From Halomonas sp. S3-1-1 (GTDB lineage: Bacteria; Pseudomonadota; Gammaproteobacteria; Pseudomonadales; Halomonadaceae), in assembly GCF_023757625.1 (NCBI RefSeq), contig NZ_JALGBZ010000006.1:1-64000 (forward strand): a stretch of 64,000 bases of DNA, in the 5' to 3' direction. Under the pieces are notes generated by a model, which searched no databases, was not told the DNA's origin, and saw nothing but the letters and a program-made list of their open reading frames with translations. Each line of letters opens with the position of its first letter. Positions within the stretch are counted from its first letter, which is position 1. Below, one piece after another: positions 8,529 through 18,165 of this stretch. Made by a program: the position numbers and the translations under genes.

Positions 8529-9911
8529 TTGCGCTACTACCAGTTCAAGAAACGGCCTACCGTGGCGCTTTTACCGCCGCTAGTCGATACGCTGCCGCCG
8601 GAGACGCGGCTGACGCGCCGGCGCCTGCGCGCCTGCCACGAATGCGACTGGGTCAGCGCCCTACCGCCGCTGGGCTCCGGTGAAAAAGCCTCCTGCCCGC
8701 GCTGCTTGCACACTTTAGTCAAACGCCACCGCTACCCTGCCCAGCGCAGTATGGCGCTGGCGATCGCGGCGTTCGTGGCGCTACTAGTGGCGGTGTCGTT
8801 TCCCTTCGTTAGCTTCAACGTCAGCGGCGTGAGTAACCGCATCGAGCTGACCCAGACCGCCACCACGCTGATCAACTTTCACCAGCCATTAGTGGCCATC
8901 GCGGTGATCATGACCATCGCCGTACTGCCGGCGCTCTACCTGTTTGGCGTCATGTGGCTGCAGTACGGGCTTCTGCGCGGCCGCCACATGCCTTATAGCC
9001 GCGATATCGCCCGCTCGCTCGCCCACTTTCTTCCCTGGATGATGGCCGATGTCTTCATCATCGGCGCGCTGGTGAGCCTGATCAAGGTCGCCGGGCTCGC
9101 CCAGATTCATTTGGGCATCTCCTTCTGGGCCTTTTGCATCTTCGCCATCCTTTTGCTTAAAACCAGCCAGTCGCTGGATGCCGACTGGATGTGGTTTTCA
9201 CTGGAAGGCGAGCCGCTGGCCCCGGAAGGCACGCTGACCGGCACGACCGCCGCCGTCCAGGGCGTGACGGGCTGCCCGACCTGCGGGCTGATCAATCGCC
9301 TGCCCGCAACAGGCAAGGTGCGCTGCCAGCGCTGTCACGAGACGCTTCACCGGCGCGTGCCGCACAGTTTGCAGCGCACCTGGGCGCTGCTGTTCGCCGC
9401 CACGGTCATGTATATTCCTGCCAACCTTTACCCTATCATGACTACTACCAGCCTCGGCTCGAGCTCGCCATCGACCATTATCGGCGGCGTAGTGCAGCTC
9501 ATTCAGATGGGCTCCTGGCCGGTGGCGGCGGTGATTTTCATTGCCAGTGTCATCGTTCCGGTGGGCAAGCTGTTCGCGCTGGCCTGGCTTTGCCTGATTG
9601 CCAAGCGAAGTGACGAGCTCAAGGCGCAAAGCCGCACCCGGCTCTACCGGCTGACCGAGTTCATCGGCCGCTGGTCGATGGTCGATGTCTTCGTCGTCGC
9701 CATTTTGGTGGCGCTAATTCGCGCGGGCTCGCTGATGTCGATCACCCCAGGCCCCGCCGCGCTTGCCTTTGGCTCGGTGGTCGTGCTAACCATGCTCGCC
9801 GCGATGGCCTTCGACCCGCGCCTTCTGTGGGACACCCCACCCCCGCGCCCTATCAGGCACAGGCTCAACACCAGGTTTAAACTAGCGACCAAGGAATCAG
9901 TGGATGGCTGA
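8529..9911 (+). CDS. pqiA: intermembrane transport protein PqiA
   Basis: This roughly 460-residue protein is a tandem of two PqiA domains. Each begins with a zinc-ribbon-like four-cysteine motif (CHECDW...CPRC and CPTCGL...CQRC), followed by about four membrane helices. PqiA is the inner-membrane partner of the MCE protein PqiB in lipid transport across the envelope. There is no ATG near the N terminus. I chose the TTG at 8529 (GAGA eight bases upstream) because it follows the promoter at 8469-8497; a GTG at 8561 and a TTG at 8448 are alternatives. The stop overlaps pqiB. Confidence 0.88.
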   Translation: MRYYQFKKRPTVALLPPLVDTLPPETRLTRRRLRACHECDWVSALPPLGSGEKASCPRCLHTLVKRHRYPAQRSMALAIAAFVALLVAVSFPFVSFNVSGVSNRIELTQTATTLINFHQPLVAIAVIMTIAVLPALYLFGVMWLQYGLLRGRHMPYSRDIARSLAHFLPWMMADVFIIGALVSLIKVAGLAQIHLGISFWAFCIFAILLLKTSQSLDADWMWFSLEGEPLAPEGTLTGTTAAVQGVTGCPTCGLINRLPATGKVRCQRCHETLHRRVPHSLQRTWALLFAATVMYIPANLYPIMTTTSLGSSSPSTIIGGVVQLIQMGSWPVAAVIFIASVIVPVGKLFALAWLCLIAKRSDELKAQSRTRLYRLTEFIGRWSMVDVFVVAILVALIRAGSLMSITPGPAALAFGSVVVLTMLAAMAFDPRLLWDTPPPRPIRHRLNTRFKLATKESVDG

Positions 9912-11586
9912 GGATTCACCGCAACTCGATACACCCCCACCCGAAGAGAACGAGCAGCATCGGGCCAAATCATCTCGTCAGACACGCCTGTCGCCCATTT
10001 GGATCGTGCCGATCGTCGCGCTGGTGATCGGGCTTTGGCTGGTTTACGACAACTACACCAGCCGCGGGACGCTAATTACCCTGACCACCAACAATGCCGA
10101 AGGCATCGAGGCCGGCAGCACTCTGATTCGAAGCCGCAACGTGGAGATCGGGATCGTGCAGAGCGTGCGGCTTTCCGACGACCTATCCCACGCGGTGATG
10201 AGCGCGCGCATCCAGCCCGAAGCCGAGGCGATGCTGCGCGAGGACAGCCGCTTTTGGGTGGTCAAGCCGCGTATCGGCCGCGAAGGCATCAGCGGGCTCG
10301 GCACGGTGCTTTCCGGCGCCTACATCCAGCTTCAGCCCGGCCGCTCCGAAGAGCCGCGCCGCGAATTCGAGCTAAGCGACGTGCCGCCAGTGGCGGTGGC
10401 CGGCCAGGCGGGGCTACAAATTAGCCTGGTCAGCCAGCTTGGCAACTCCCTACGTGTAGGCGACCCGGTATCCTACCAGGGGTATACCGTAGGCCGCGTC
10501 GAGGACAACCGCTTCGATGCGGAGTCGCGCACCATGCAGCACCAGATCTTTATCGAGGAGCCCTACGCGCAGCTCGTCACCGACAGCACGCGCTTTTGGA
10601 GCGCCAGCGGCATCGATTTTCGCCTCGACGCCGACGGCGTGCGGGTGAACGTAGAATCCCTCGAAGCGCTTTTAGGCGGCGGCGTCACCTTCGGCGTGCC
10701 GGAGGAGCTGCCGATGGGAAGGCCGGTGGCCAACAACGCCCGCTTTACGCTCTACGCCGACGAGGACGACGCCCGGGAAGGTACATTCAACCGCTATCTG
10801 GAGTACGTGCTGCTGGTGGACGACACCGTGCGCGGGCTTTCCCGCGGCGCGCCGGTGGAGTTTCGCGGCGTACGCATGGGCACCGTGGCCGCGGTGCCCT
10901 GGAACTTCACCGCACCGCAACCCAACTCCCGGGCACAGTTCGCTATTCCGGTGCTGATCCGCATCGAACCCCAACGTTTGGGCATCGAAAGCGAGGATAT
11001 CGACCTCGACGAATGGGAGGCGCGCTTTAATCGCATGTTCGATCTGGGGCTTCGCGCCTCGCTCAAAAACGGCAGCCTGTTGACCGGGGCGCTGTTCGTC
11101 GACCTCAATTTCCAGCGCGACTTGGCCGGTGAATACGTCAACGAGACCTTCTCCGAGCGCACCATTTTCCCCACCGTCGCCGGCGGCTTCGCCCAGATTC
11201 AGGCCCAGGTAACGAGCCTTCTGGACAAGCTCAACGCGCTCGAAGTGGAGCCGCTACTGGCCGGGCTCGATCGCAACCTGCAGGCCTCCGAAAGCGTGCT
11301 CGACGAGGTGCGCGAAGTGAGCTCGTCGCTCAACGCAATTCTAAGCGACCCGGACACCCGGTCACTTGGCGGCAACGTCAACGCCACGCTCGAAGAGCTG
11401 CGCACGACGATCGAAGGGCTTTCACCCTCGTCGCCGGCCTATCAGGATCTGACGTCGGCCATCGAGCGCCTCGACCGGTTGATGCGCGATCTGCAGCCGC
11501 TGACGCGCACCCTCAACGAGAATCCGCGAGCGCTGCTTTTCGATAATCTGGATGCGGAAGACCCGATTCCGCGCGCCCCGCGATAA
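9904..11586 (+). CDS. pqiB: intermembrane transport protein PqiB (MCE family)
   Basis: This 560-residue protein has a short cytoplasmic N terminus, one signal-anchor helix (about residues 33-52, PIWIVPIVALVIGLWLVYDN) and three MCE domains: about 55-150, 165-250 and 290-400. A long helical C-terminal region ends in a proline-rich tail. In E. coli, PqiB forms hexameric rings and a needle bridging the periplasm. The start overlaps the pqiA stop by eight bases, showing coupling, and pqiC follows after 12 bases. Confidence 0.95.
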   Translation: MAEDSPQLDTPPPEENEQHRAKSSRQTRLSPIWIVPIVALVIGLWLVYDNYTSRGTLITLTTNNAEGIEAGSTLIRSRNVEIGIVQSVRLSDDLSHAVMSARIQPEAEAMLREDSRFWVVKPRIGREGISGLGTVLSGAYIQLQPGRSEEPRREFELSDVPPVAVAGQAGLQISLVSQLGNSLRVGDPVSYQGYTVGRVEDNRFDAESRTMQHQIFIEEPYAQLVTDSTRFWSASGIDFRLDADGVRVNVESLEALLGGGVTFGVPEELPMGRPVANNARFTLYADEDDAREGTFNRYLEYVLLVDDTVRGLSRGAPVEFRGVRMGTVAAVPWNFTAPQPNSRAQFAIPVLIRIEPQRLGIESEDIDLDEWEARFNRMFDLGLRASLKNGSLLTGALFVDLNFQRDLAGEYVNETFSERTIFPTVAGGFAQIQAQVTSLLDKLNALEVEPLLAGLDRNLQASESVLDEVREVSSSLNAILSDPDTRSLGGNVNATLEELRTTIEGLSPSSPAYQDLTSAIERLDRLMRDLQPLTRTLNENPRALLFDNLDAEDPIPRAPR

Positions 11587-11598
11587 AAGGATGACGCC

Positions 11599-12186
11599 AT
11601 GCGCAACCCAACGCTGACATTCGCCGCCATCATGGGGCTTGGCATTTTTCTCGGCGGCTGCGCCTCGAGCGTGACGCCGCCGGCGCGCTATATGCTGCCC
11701 GCCACGCCGATCTCCACGCCAGCCACCGCAACGACGCATACGCTGCAGGTGGGCGCACCCAGGATTTCGCACTACCTGGACGTCGACGGCATCGTCATGC
11801 AGCTCGACGACATTACGCTTAACGCGGCGCGCGAGCACCAGTGGGCGGAAGAGCTTGGCCGCCAACTCGAGCGCGGCCTGCGCGCGCGGCTCTCTCAAGA
11901 GCTTCCGCTTGTGCAGGTGGTGGGTGCCCAGGGCCGCCAAAACGAGGCGCTGACGCTCTCGCTCGAAGTGGATCAGTTCCAAGGGCGCTACGATGGCAAC
12001 GCCGTTGCCAGCGGCCAGTGGCAGCTTCGAGGCGCGGGCAACGAACTTTTGGCTTTCGAGAGCTTCCACGCCGAAACCGAGCTTCGAGAGGACGGCTACC
12101 CGGCGCTGGTGCGCGCCCTAGGCCAGAGCCTGGATCAAGTCGCAAGCGATATCGCTTTGGAAATTCGTACCGGTAACTACTTCTAA
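11599..12186 (+). CDS. pqiC: PqiC-type outer-membrane lipoprotein
   Basis: This 195-residue lipoprotein has a lipobox LGGC at about residues 17-20. It belongs to the YmbA/PqiC family (ABC transport auxiliary lipoprotein), with the family start PPARYML after the lipidated Cys. PqiC anchors the PqiB tunnel at the outer membrane. It is the last gene of pqiABC; a strong terminator lies 130 bases downstream. Confidence 0.92.
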   Translation: MRNPTLTFAAIMGLGIFLGGCASSVTPPARYMLPATPISTPATATTHTLQVGAPRISHYLDVDGIVMQLDDITLNAAREHQWAEELGRQLERGLRARLSQELPLVQVVGAQGRQNEALTLSLEVDQFQGRYDGNAVASGQWQLRGAGNELLAFESFHAETELREDGYPALVRALGQSLDQVASDIALEIRTGNYF

Positions 12187-12316
12187 TCCCCTTCTCACAA
12201 CGCCCCTCTCGCGCTCGGTGTTTTGCGCCGCGCGCGGGGTCTTTGCGGGGCGCTAAAAAAGCGTCGATCTCAAATGCCCCTCGCAGCCAGGCGCGCTATC
12301 TGGCAAACTTCGCTGC

Positions 12317-12341
12317 CGCGCGGGGCTACCCGCGCGTTTTT
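12317..12341 (+). terminator. Rho-independent terminator after pqiABC, upstream of rhlE
   Basis: A perfect 8-base stem CGCGCGGG/CCCGCGCG with a four-base loop is followed by TTTTT. It lies 66 bases before the rhlE start, so it may end the pqi transcript or act inside the rhlE leader. The rest of 12187-12406 shows no gene. Confidence 0.8.
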
Positions 12342-12406
12342 ATTCATTACGAACCTGGCCCAGCAAGCGCGCACGAGCGCCTTCGCTGTGCGATGGCGGA
12401 GAACGC

Positions 12407-13684
12407 ATGAGCTTTACCGAACTTGGTCTGCAGGACGACTTACTACGCGCCATTAGCACCCAGGGCTATACCCAGCCAACGCCCATCCAGCAAAAAGCCA
12501 TTCCGCTGGTATTGGCCGGGCGCGATTTGCTGGCCAGCGCCCAGACCGGCACGGGCAAGACCGCCGGGTTTACGCTTCCGCTTTTACAGCTTTTAAACAA
12601 CGGCAAACGCCCGGGTAAGCGCCAGGTGCGCGCGCTGGTGCTGACGCCCACTCGCGAGCTGGCCGCTCAGGTCGGTGAAAGCGTGACCGATTACGGCAAG
12701 TATCTGTCGCTCAAGTCGCACATTATTTTCGGCGGCGTAGGCCAGAACCCGCAGGTCCAAGCGCTTAAGAACGGCCTCGACGTTCTGATCGCCACCCCGG
12801 GGCGGCTGATGGATCTGCAGCAGCAGGGCCACGTCGACCTCTCCCAGGTCGAAATCCTGGTGCTCGACGAAGCCGACCGCATGCTCGATATGGGCTTCAT
12901 TCACGACATCAAGCGTATTTTGAAGCTTTTGCCGAACAAGCGGCAAAACCTGCTCTTCTCCGCTACCTTCTCCAACGAGATCCAGACGCTGGCCACCCAA
13001 CTGCTGGATAATCCGGCGCTGGTTGAAGTCGCTCCGCGTAACACCACCGCCGAAAAGATCGAGCAGAGCGTGTATCGCGTCGATCGTGAGAAAAAGCGTG
13101 AGCTTTTGGCGCACCTGATCAGCCAGCACGGCTGGTTCCAGGTACTAGTTTTCACCCGTACCAAACACGGCGCCAACCGCCTGGCCGAGCAGCTATCCAA
13201 GCAGGAAATTCCGGCCATGGCGATCCACGGCAACAAGAGCCAAGGCGCGCGTACGCGGGCGCTGGGCGCGTTCAAAAGCGGCGATTTGCAGGTGCTGGTG
13301 GCCACCGATATCGCAGCCCGCGGGCTCGATATCGACGAGCTGCCCTTCGTGGTCAACTTCGACTTGCCCAACGTCGCCGAGGATTACGTCCACCGCATCG
13401 GGCGTACCGGCCGCGCCGGCAGCAACGGCGAGGCGGTATCGCTGGTGTGCGTCGATGAGCACGCGCTGCTGGCCGGCATCGAGAAGTTGATCAAACAAAC
13501 TCTGCCGAAAAAGATCGAGCCCGGCTTCGAGCCCGACCCCAACGCCAAGCCCCAGCCGATCGAAAACGGCCGTCGCGGCCAGCGTCAACCCGGCGGTGGG
13601 CGCGGCCAGGGCCAACGCTCGAGCCAGAACCAGCGCCAGGGCGAGAAATCGGACAAGGCGCCGCGTCGGCGCGCCCGCCGCTAG
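12407..13684 (+). CDS. rhlE: DEAD-box ATP-dependent RNA helicase RhlE
   Basis: This 425-residue helicase unwinds RNA, commonly in ribosome assembly and cold adaptation. The Q motif is YTQPTPIQ, and Walker A is AQTGTGKT with Lys51. [13 protein letters not shown] (in VLDEADRML), SAT, ARGLDI and [10 protein letters not shown] follow in order. The C-terminal 60 residues are a basic Gly/Arg/Gln-rich tail that probably binds RNA. GGAGAA sits just before the ATG. Confidence 0.95.
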   Translation: MSFTELGLQDDLLRAISTQGYTQPTPIQQKAIPLVLAGRDLLASAQTGTGKTAGFTLPLLQLLNNGKRPGKRQVRALVLTPTRELAAQVGESVTDYGKYLSLKSHIIFGGVGQNPQVQALKNGLDVLIATPGRLMDLQQQGHVDLSQVEILVLDEADRMLDMGFIHDIKRILKLLPNKRQNLLFSATFSNEIQTLATQLLDNPALVEVAPRNTTAEKIEQSVYRVDREKKRELLAHLISQHGWFQVLVFTRTKHGANRLAEQLSKQEIPAMAIHGNKSQGARTRALGAFKSGDLQVLVATDIAARGLDIDELPFVVNFDLPNVAEDYVHRIGRTGRAGSNGEAVSLVCVDEHALLAGIEKLIKQTLPKKIEPGFEPDPNAKPQPIENGRRGQRQPGGGRGQGQRSSQNQRQGEKSDKAPRRRARR

Positions 13685-13767
13685 CGCGTCGTCGGTGAAT
13701 ATGCGAAAGTCGTGCGTTTTCGGGCGCGCGCCTTTCGCGCCCAGCAGAACCTGTTCAGGGAGTGATT

Positions 13768-14268
13768 ATGGCGTCTCAACGTATCAATGATTATCGGCAG
13801 TGGCTGGTCTTTCAACGCCAGGAGCAGCTAAGCCGTGAACATCAGGGCATTGCTCAGCGTCTCGAGGATGCGAAGGTAACGCCCAATCAGGTTATTCAGG
13901 CCTACCGCAGCATGGCGGACAAGGCGGCCACCGAAGGCGCCTGCTACCGCACGCTGTTTATGCGTGAAAGCGATGAAACCTCGGCGCTGGTGTGTGAAGG
14001 GTGGCTGTTCATTCGCCGCGTACTCAGTGAAGGCAACACCACCCGCGTGCGCGCCACGCTGCTGGAAATCTTCACCCTCGACGATGGAATTCTTTCGCCC
14101 GGCGACAAGCCTGCGCGCAAGGTCACGCTCGAGATTTTCGAGAAGCTCGACATCAACAAGGGTATGCGTACCGACGTTCGCGTCGACTGCCTGGAAACGC
14201 CGGAAGATTATCACTTCATCACCCTGATGGACGTCGCTCGGGGCGACCTGAGACCGCATCTCAAATAG
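13768..14268 (+). CDS. conserved-looking protein of unknown function (166 aa)
   Basis: I do not recognise this family. The ATG at 13768 is chosen over the GTG at 13762 because AGGGAG lies six bases upstream. The product is soluble, rich in charged residues, with no signal peptide or membrane helix. The first 60 residues look helical (RQEQLSREHQGIAQRLEDAK). The remainder alternates in a beta-rich way (TTRVRATLLEIFTLDDGIL, RKVTLEIFEKLDI). It ends two bases before the MFS gene and may share its transcript. Codon use resembles its neighbours, so it is likely a real native gene. Confidence 0.75.
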   Translation: MASQRINDYRQWLVFQRQEQLSREHQGIAQRLEDAKVTPNQVIQAYRSMADKAATEGACYRTLFMRESDETSALVCEGWLFIRRVLSEGNTTRVRATLLEIFTLDDGILSPGDKPARKVTLEIFEKLDINKGMRTDVRVDCLETPEDYHFITLMDVARGDLRPHLK

Positions 14269-14270
14269 CC

Positions 14271-15479
14271 ATGGCTTCGAAGCGAACGCTATCGTTTATC
14301 GTCTTGATGTTCGTGGTGGGACTGAATCTGCGTCCTGCGCTTTCATCGGTGGCGCCGCTTCTAAACCGCCTTCAGGAAAACGCCGGGCTCAGCCCGGCGG
14401 CGGCGGGCCTGCTGACCACCCTGCCGGTACTCTCACTAGGCCTTGCCGCGCCCTTGGCCCCTCTGCTCTCGCGCCGGCTGGGCGCCGAGCGGGCGCTGAG
14501 CGCGGCCTTAGCGCTTTTGACCGCGGCGCTGCTGCTTCGCCCCTTGCCGCTCGATGGGGTGCTGTTCGTCGCCACCGCCCTAGCGGGTGCCTCCATCGGC
14601 ATCGCCGGCACATTGCTTCCGGGGCTCGTTAAACGCGAGCTGCCTCAAAGTGCGGACCTTTTGACCGGGCTTTACACCATGGCGCTCTGCCTTGGCGGCG
14701 CGCTGGGGGCTGGGCTCTCCGTTCCCCTGGCCAACGCGCTGGGCGGCTGGCCCTTGAGCCTGGCAAGCTGGGGACTGCTTGCGTTTATCTCGCTGATGCT
14801 ATGGGTCTCCTTTGCGCCCAAACCAACCGCGAGCGTTCAGACAGCCACCGCCAGCGCGTCGCTGTCCGCGCTTTTGCGCCAGCCGTTGACCTGGCAGATC
14901 ATGCTCTACATGGGGCTTCAGTCCTCCATGGCCTATATCGTTTTTGGCTGGCTGCCGTCGCTTTTGATTTACCGGGGCTACGGGGAGAGCGAGGCAGGCT
15001 TCATCATGGCGGTTTCGATCGTGTGTCAGCTTGGTTCGGCGCTCTGCGCGCCCTGGCTTGCACGTCTCGGTCGTGACCAGCGCCCGGCGCTTTTCATCAT
15101 GCTCGCCGCGACCGCCCTGGGGCTTTTCCTTTTGATGATCGCCCCGCTCGGTTGGCGCTGGCTAGGGGCGCTTTCTCTCGGCGTGGGCCAGGGCGGCTGT
15201 TTCAGCCTGGCGCTCGGGCTTTTGGTGCTGCGAACCGCTAATGCGGGGCTTGCCGGAAAGCTCTCCGGGCTGGTTCAGGGCGGCGGCTATACCATCGCCG
15301 CCGCCGGGCCTTTTGGCGTGGGCCTGCTGCTTCAGGTGGGCGCGCGTATCGAGCACATTGCCTGGCTCTTGTTGGCGCTAATCGGGGTCTGCTTCGTTTT
15401 CGCCCACCTGGCCGGGCGCAACCGCCAGCTCGACGACGCTGCCGGAAGGCTTCACGTTACTCGACAGGACATGGCATGA
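14271..15479 (+). CDS. MFS transporter, CynX/NimT-like
   Basis: This 402-residue protein has about twelve hydrophobic helices and starts MASKRTLSFIVLMFVVGLNLRPA. The NLRPALSSVAPLL motif in helix 1 is typical of the cyanate/2-nitroimidazole (CynX/NimT) branch of the major facilitator superfamily. No cyanase or nitroimidazole gene is nearby, so the substrate is unknown. The stop overlaps the asparaginase start by four bases, so the two are translationally coupled. Confidence 0.85.
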   Translation: MASKRTLSFIVLMFVVGLNLRPALSSVAPLLNRLQENAGLSPAAAGLLTTLPVLSLGLAAPLAPLLSRRLGAERALSAALALLTAALLLRPLPLDGVLFVATALAGASIGIAGTLLPGLVKRELPQSADLLTGLYTMALCLGGALGAGLSVPLANALGGWPLSLASWGLLAFISLMLWVSFAPKPTASVQTATASASLSALLRQPLTWQIMLYMGLQSSMAYIVFGWLPSLLIYRGYGESEAGFIMAVSIVCQLGSALCAPWLARLGRDQRPALFIMLAATALGLFLLMIAPLGWRWLGALSLGVGQGGCFSLALGLLVLRTANAGLAGKLSGLVQGGGYTIAAAGPFGVGLLLQVGARIEHIAWLLLALIGVCFVFAHLAGRNRQLDDAAGRLHVTRQDMA

Positions 15480-16552
15480 ATAGGGCTCCCAGGCTTCGTG
15501 ACGACGCCCAAAGCGGCGAGCGCGTACTCGTGATCTACACCGGCGGCACGATCGGCATGCACGCCAGTGCCGCTGGCTTGGCGCCCGGCAGTGGGTTCGA
15601 AACACGTCTGGCGCGGGCGCTTGAAACGCTCTCGATCGATCAGCAAAGCCAGCTTCCGGCCTTCGAGGTCGAAAGCCTCGAGCCGCTGATCGATTCCAGC
15701 GCGGCCACCCCGCTCACTTGGCAGCGCATCGGCGCGCTAATCGCCGAGCGGTTTGCCGATTACCGGGGCTTCGTGGTACTTCACGGCACCGATACGCTGA
15801 GCCTCACCGCCTCGAGCCTTGCCTACCAGCTACAGGGGCTCGACCGGCCCGTGGTCGTGACCGGCGCCATGCAGCCGCTGGAAGCACCCAACAGCGACGC
15901 ACTCGCCAACGCCTATGGCGCGCTTCGCTACGCCGCAAGCGCGACCCTCAAGGAGGTGGCGGTCTACTTCGCGGGAACGCTTCTGCGCGGCGTGCGAAGC
16001 GTCAAACAGCACAGCGAAGCCCCCAAAGCGTTCGAAAGCCCCAACTACCCGCTTCTAGGCGAGCGCGTCGACGAGGATTTCATCGAGTACCCAAGCCGCG
16101 GGCTCGGTAGAAGCCAGCGCGGCGCGCCCCGTTTCGAGCTTGCAAGCTACGCGACGCTCGCCCAGGGCGAGGTGGCGCGCATCGCGCTGTGGCCTGGCAT
16201 CAGCGCTTGGCAGTTGGAAGCGCTGCTGGGAGATGCGCGAGTGAAAGGCGCGCTGCTTCAGCTTTGGGGAGCGGGCAACCTGCCTAATGACCCGGCGCTT
16301 TTAGCCGTGCTGGCCAAGGCCTGCGGCGAGGGCAAGCTGCTAGCTGCGGTGAGCACCTGCCCCCAGGGAAGCGTTCGTTTCAGCACCTACGCCGCGGGCG
16401 CGGGGCTTTTCGATGCCGGCGTGCTTTCGGGGGCGAACATGACGCCGGAGGCGGCGCTCACCAAACTCGTGCACCTGTTGGCTCAGCCGATCGCTGAAGC
16501 GGACCGCCGCCGGCGCTTTTTGACGCCGCTGGTTGGTGAGCGCCAGGGTTAG
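15476..16552 (+). CDS. ansA: type I (cytoplasmic) L-asparaginase
   Basis: This 358-residue enzyme hydrolyses asparagine to aspartate and ammonia. The first catalytic threonine is in IYTGGTIGM (Thr22 or Thr25) and the second in VLHGTDTL, followed by RPVVVTGAMQPL. There is no signal peptide, as expected of the AnsA type. It overlaps the MFS gene upstream (ATGA), which hints that the porter might handle a related compound; that is only inference. Confidence 0.92.
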   Translation: MNRAPRLRDDAQSGERVLVIYTGGTIGMHASAAGLAPGSGFETRLARALETLSIDQQSQLPAFEVESLEPLIDSSAATPLTWQRIGALIAERFADYRGFVVLHGTDTLSLTASSLAYQLQGLDRPVVVTGAMQPLEAPNSDALANAYGALRYAASATLKEVAVYFAGTLLRGVRSVKQHSEAPKAFESPNYPLLGERVDEDFIEYPSRGLGRSQRGAPRFELASYATLAQGEVARIALWPGISAWQLEALLGDARVKGALLQLWGAGNLPNDPALLAVLAKACGEGKLLAAVSTCPQGSVRFSTYAAGAGLFDAGVLSGANMTPEAALTKLVHLLAQPIAEADRRRRFLTPLVGERQG

Positions 16553-16632
16553 GCTGGCGCCGTGCGATATTCGGACTATTTTTTTAAGGCAAGGCTTCGC
16601 CTTGTCGATGACAACCCAAGGAAAGGATGAAA

Positions 16633-16875
16633 ATGATGGATCAACCCGTACACGAATTCAGCGATCTTTTCGAACAGCTGGGGCTTGCCTCGGACAAGGC
16701 CTCCATCGAGGCGTTCATCGAAGAGCACGGGGAGCTTCCCGCATCCACGCCGATTGCCGAGGCGAGCTGCTGGAACGACGCTCAGGCCGCGTTCTTGCGC
16801 GAAGCGATTGCCGATGATGCGGATTGGGCCGAAGTCGTAGGCCATCTCGACGCCGCCATGCACCAGCCGCACTGA
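16633..16875 (+). CDS. DUF2789 family small protein
   Basis: This small acidic protein (about 80 residues) has the DUF2789 pattern: HEFSDLFEQLGL near the start, SIEAFIEEH, and a tail with CWNDAQAAFLREAIADDADWAEVVGHLDA. No function is established. The ATG at 16633 has AAGGAAAGG at the right distance; the ATG at 16627 is too close to that sequence. Confidence 0.82.
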   Translation: MMDQPVHEFSDLFEQLGLASDKASIEAFIEEHGELPASTPIAEASCWNDAQAAFLREAIADDADWAEVVGHLDAAMHQPH

Positions 16876-16887
16876 CACCCCCGCTTT

Positions 16888-17556
16888 TCAATGCCCCTCG
16901 CGCGCCGCGTCTACGCGGCGCCGATACCAGGCCCCGGCCAGCAGCAGAAGCGTTAACGCCAGAAGCGGCAGCAATACGTCGAACTGCAGCGCGCTCTCCT
17001 GCTCGATCGCTTCGAGCGTCTTATAAATCGCGCTACTGTAAACGCCCCACTTGATCGAAAGGCCCAGCGCCGCCGCGGCGAGGTAAGGCCCAAGCGCAAG
17101 CCCGCCAAGACCGGCGGCGTAGTTGATCACCGAATGAGGAAACCCCGGCAAAATCCTGAGCGCGCACTGGGTCAGCAGATCGCTTCGCCGCTCGAGCGTT
17201 TGCATCACGCGCGCGGTAAGTCCGCCGGGATTAATTCGTGTGCGAAACCGCGCGGCCAGCAGGTAGGCCGCCCAGGCACCGGCGACGCTACTCAAAGTGA
17301 GCATCAGGGTCGCGGCGAGCGGCGGATAGAACGGCGCGATCAGCCAAAGGCCGATACTGCCGGGAAGCCCGACGGCAAGCGTGGCCGCCATGATCAGCAT
17401 GACGCTTGCGATGATGGCCGGGTGATGGGACGTCTCGGCAGCCCAGCGCTTGAGGGCCGATAAGTTCGGCGAGTACCAGAGCCAGACGTAGCCAAGCATT
17501 GCCAGCAGGGCAAACAGGGCCACCCAGCGCCAGCAGGCGTGCCCGTGCCTAGCCAT
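16888..17556 (-). CDS. TVP38/TMEM64 (DedA-like, VTT domain) membrane protein
   Basis: This 222-residue protein has about five to six membrane segments and the VTT-domain core: GLPGSIGLWLIAPF near residue 63 and LRILPGFPHSVINYAAGL near 133. Such proteins are implicated in membrane lipid or proton homeostasis. Its start overlaps the end of the SRPBCC gene by eight bases, so the pair is an operon. Confidence 0.88.
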   Translation of the reverse strand: MARHGHACWRWVALFALLAMLGYVWLWYSPNLSALKRWAAETSHHPAIIASVMLIMAATLAVGLPGSIGLWLIAPFYPPLAATLMLTLSSVAGAWAAYLLAARFRTRINPGGLTARVMQTLERRSDLLTQCALRILPGFPHSVINYAAGLGGLALGPYLAAAALGLSIKWGVYSSAIYKTLEAIEQESALQFDVLLPLLALTLLLLAGAWYRRRVDAAREGH

Positions 17557-17965
17557 TGAGCCGGGCTTCGACCCGCTCGAGGATCTGCCGACTCACCTTG
17601 CCGACCATGGGTTTGGCGGCCTTGTTGACAGCTTTTTCCATCAAGCGGTTGCGAATGTCGTAGGTCAGGGTGAGCGAAACGCGAGTGCCCTGCTCGACTG
17701 GCTCGAGCCGGTAGCGCCCCTGGTTTTTTACCCCGTCAAGCGACTCCCAGGCAAGCGTATGCGGGGGCTCTATCTCGGTGACCTCTACATCGAAGGCCCA
17801 GTCCATGCCGACGGCGCGGACGTGCCAGCGGTAGCGGTTATCCCCGAGCGTGTCGATCGAGTGGATCATATCGGAGTAGTCGGCGAAATCCTCGACGCGC
17901 CGGAGCAGTTCAAATACCTGCTCCGGCGGAGCGTGGACGATTTCGCTGTGTTCTATGGTCGCCAT
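17549..17965 (-). CDS. SRPBCC (START-like/polyketide cyclase) family protein
   Basis: This 138-residue protein folds as a helix-grip hydrophobic-pocket domain by family resemblance. The N-terminal strand (HSEIVHAPPEQVFELLRRVEDFADYSDMI) and the C-terminal helix (RQILERVEARL) are characteristic. The ligand is unknown. It is the first gene of a two-gene operon with the DedA-like protein. Confidence 0.85.
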   Translation of the reverse strand: MATIEHSEIVHAPPEQVFELLRRVEDFADYSDMIHSIDTLGDNRYRWHVRAVGMDWAFDVEVTEIEPPHTLAWESLDGVKNQGRYRLEPVEQGTRVSLTLTYDIRNRLMEKAVNKAAKPMVGKVSRQILERVEARLNG

Positions 17966-18165
17966 GAGTGCGTCTCGAAAAGCTGAATGAACGTGCCGGG
18001 CGCCGCGCCGCCTGACGCAAGCGAACCCAAGCGCTGGCGCAGGGTAGCCCGGACGTGGGCGCTAGCCAAGCGCGCCCTGAGTGCGTAAACTGCGCTGCGT
18101 TCCGGACCGGACCCCGGACTCTTGCCGTCAAGGCTCAATAAATTCTCCGGCCAGCGAGTATTAGC

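Noticed and set aside
13722-13742. Hairpin GGGCGCG/CGCGCCC after rhlE
   Set aside because: No T-run follows, so it was not called as a terminator; could be chance in GC-rich DNA.
18000-18165. Possible preQ1 riboswitch before queC
   Set aside because: I found no conserved preQ1 aptamer pattern, and queC-E-D make preQ0 de novo rather than use a salvaged base.
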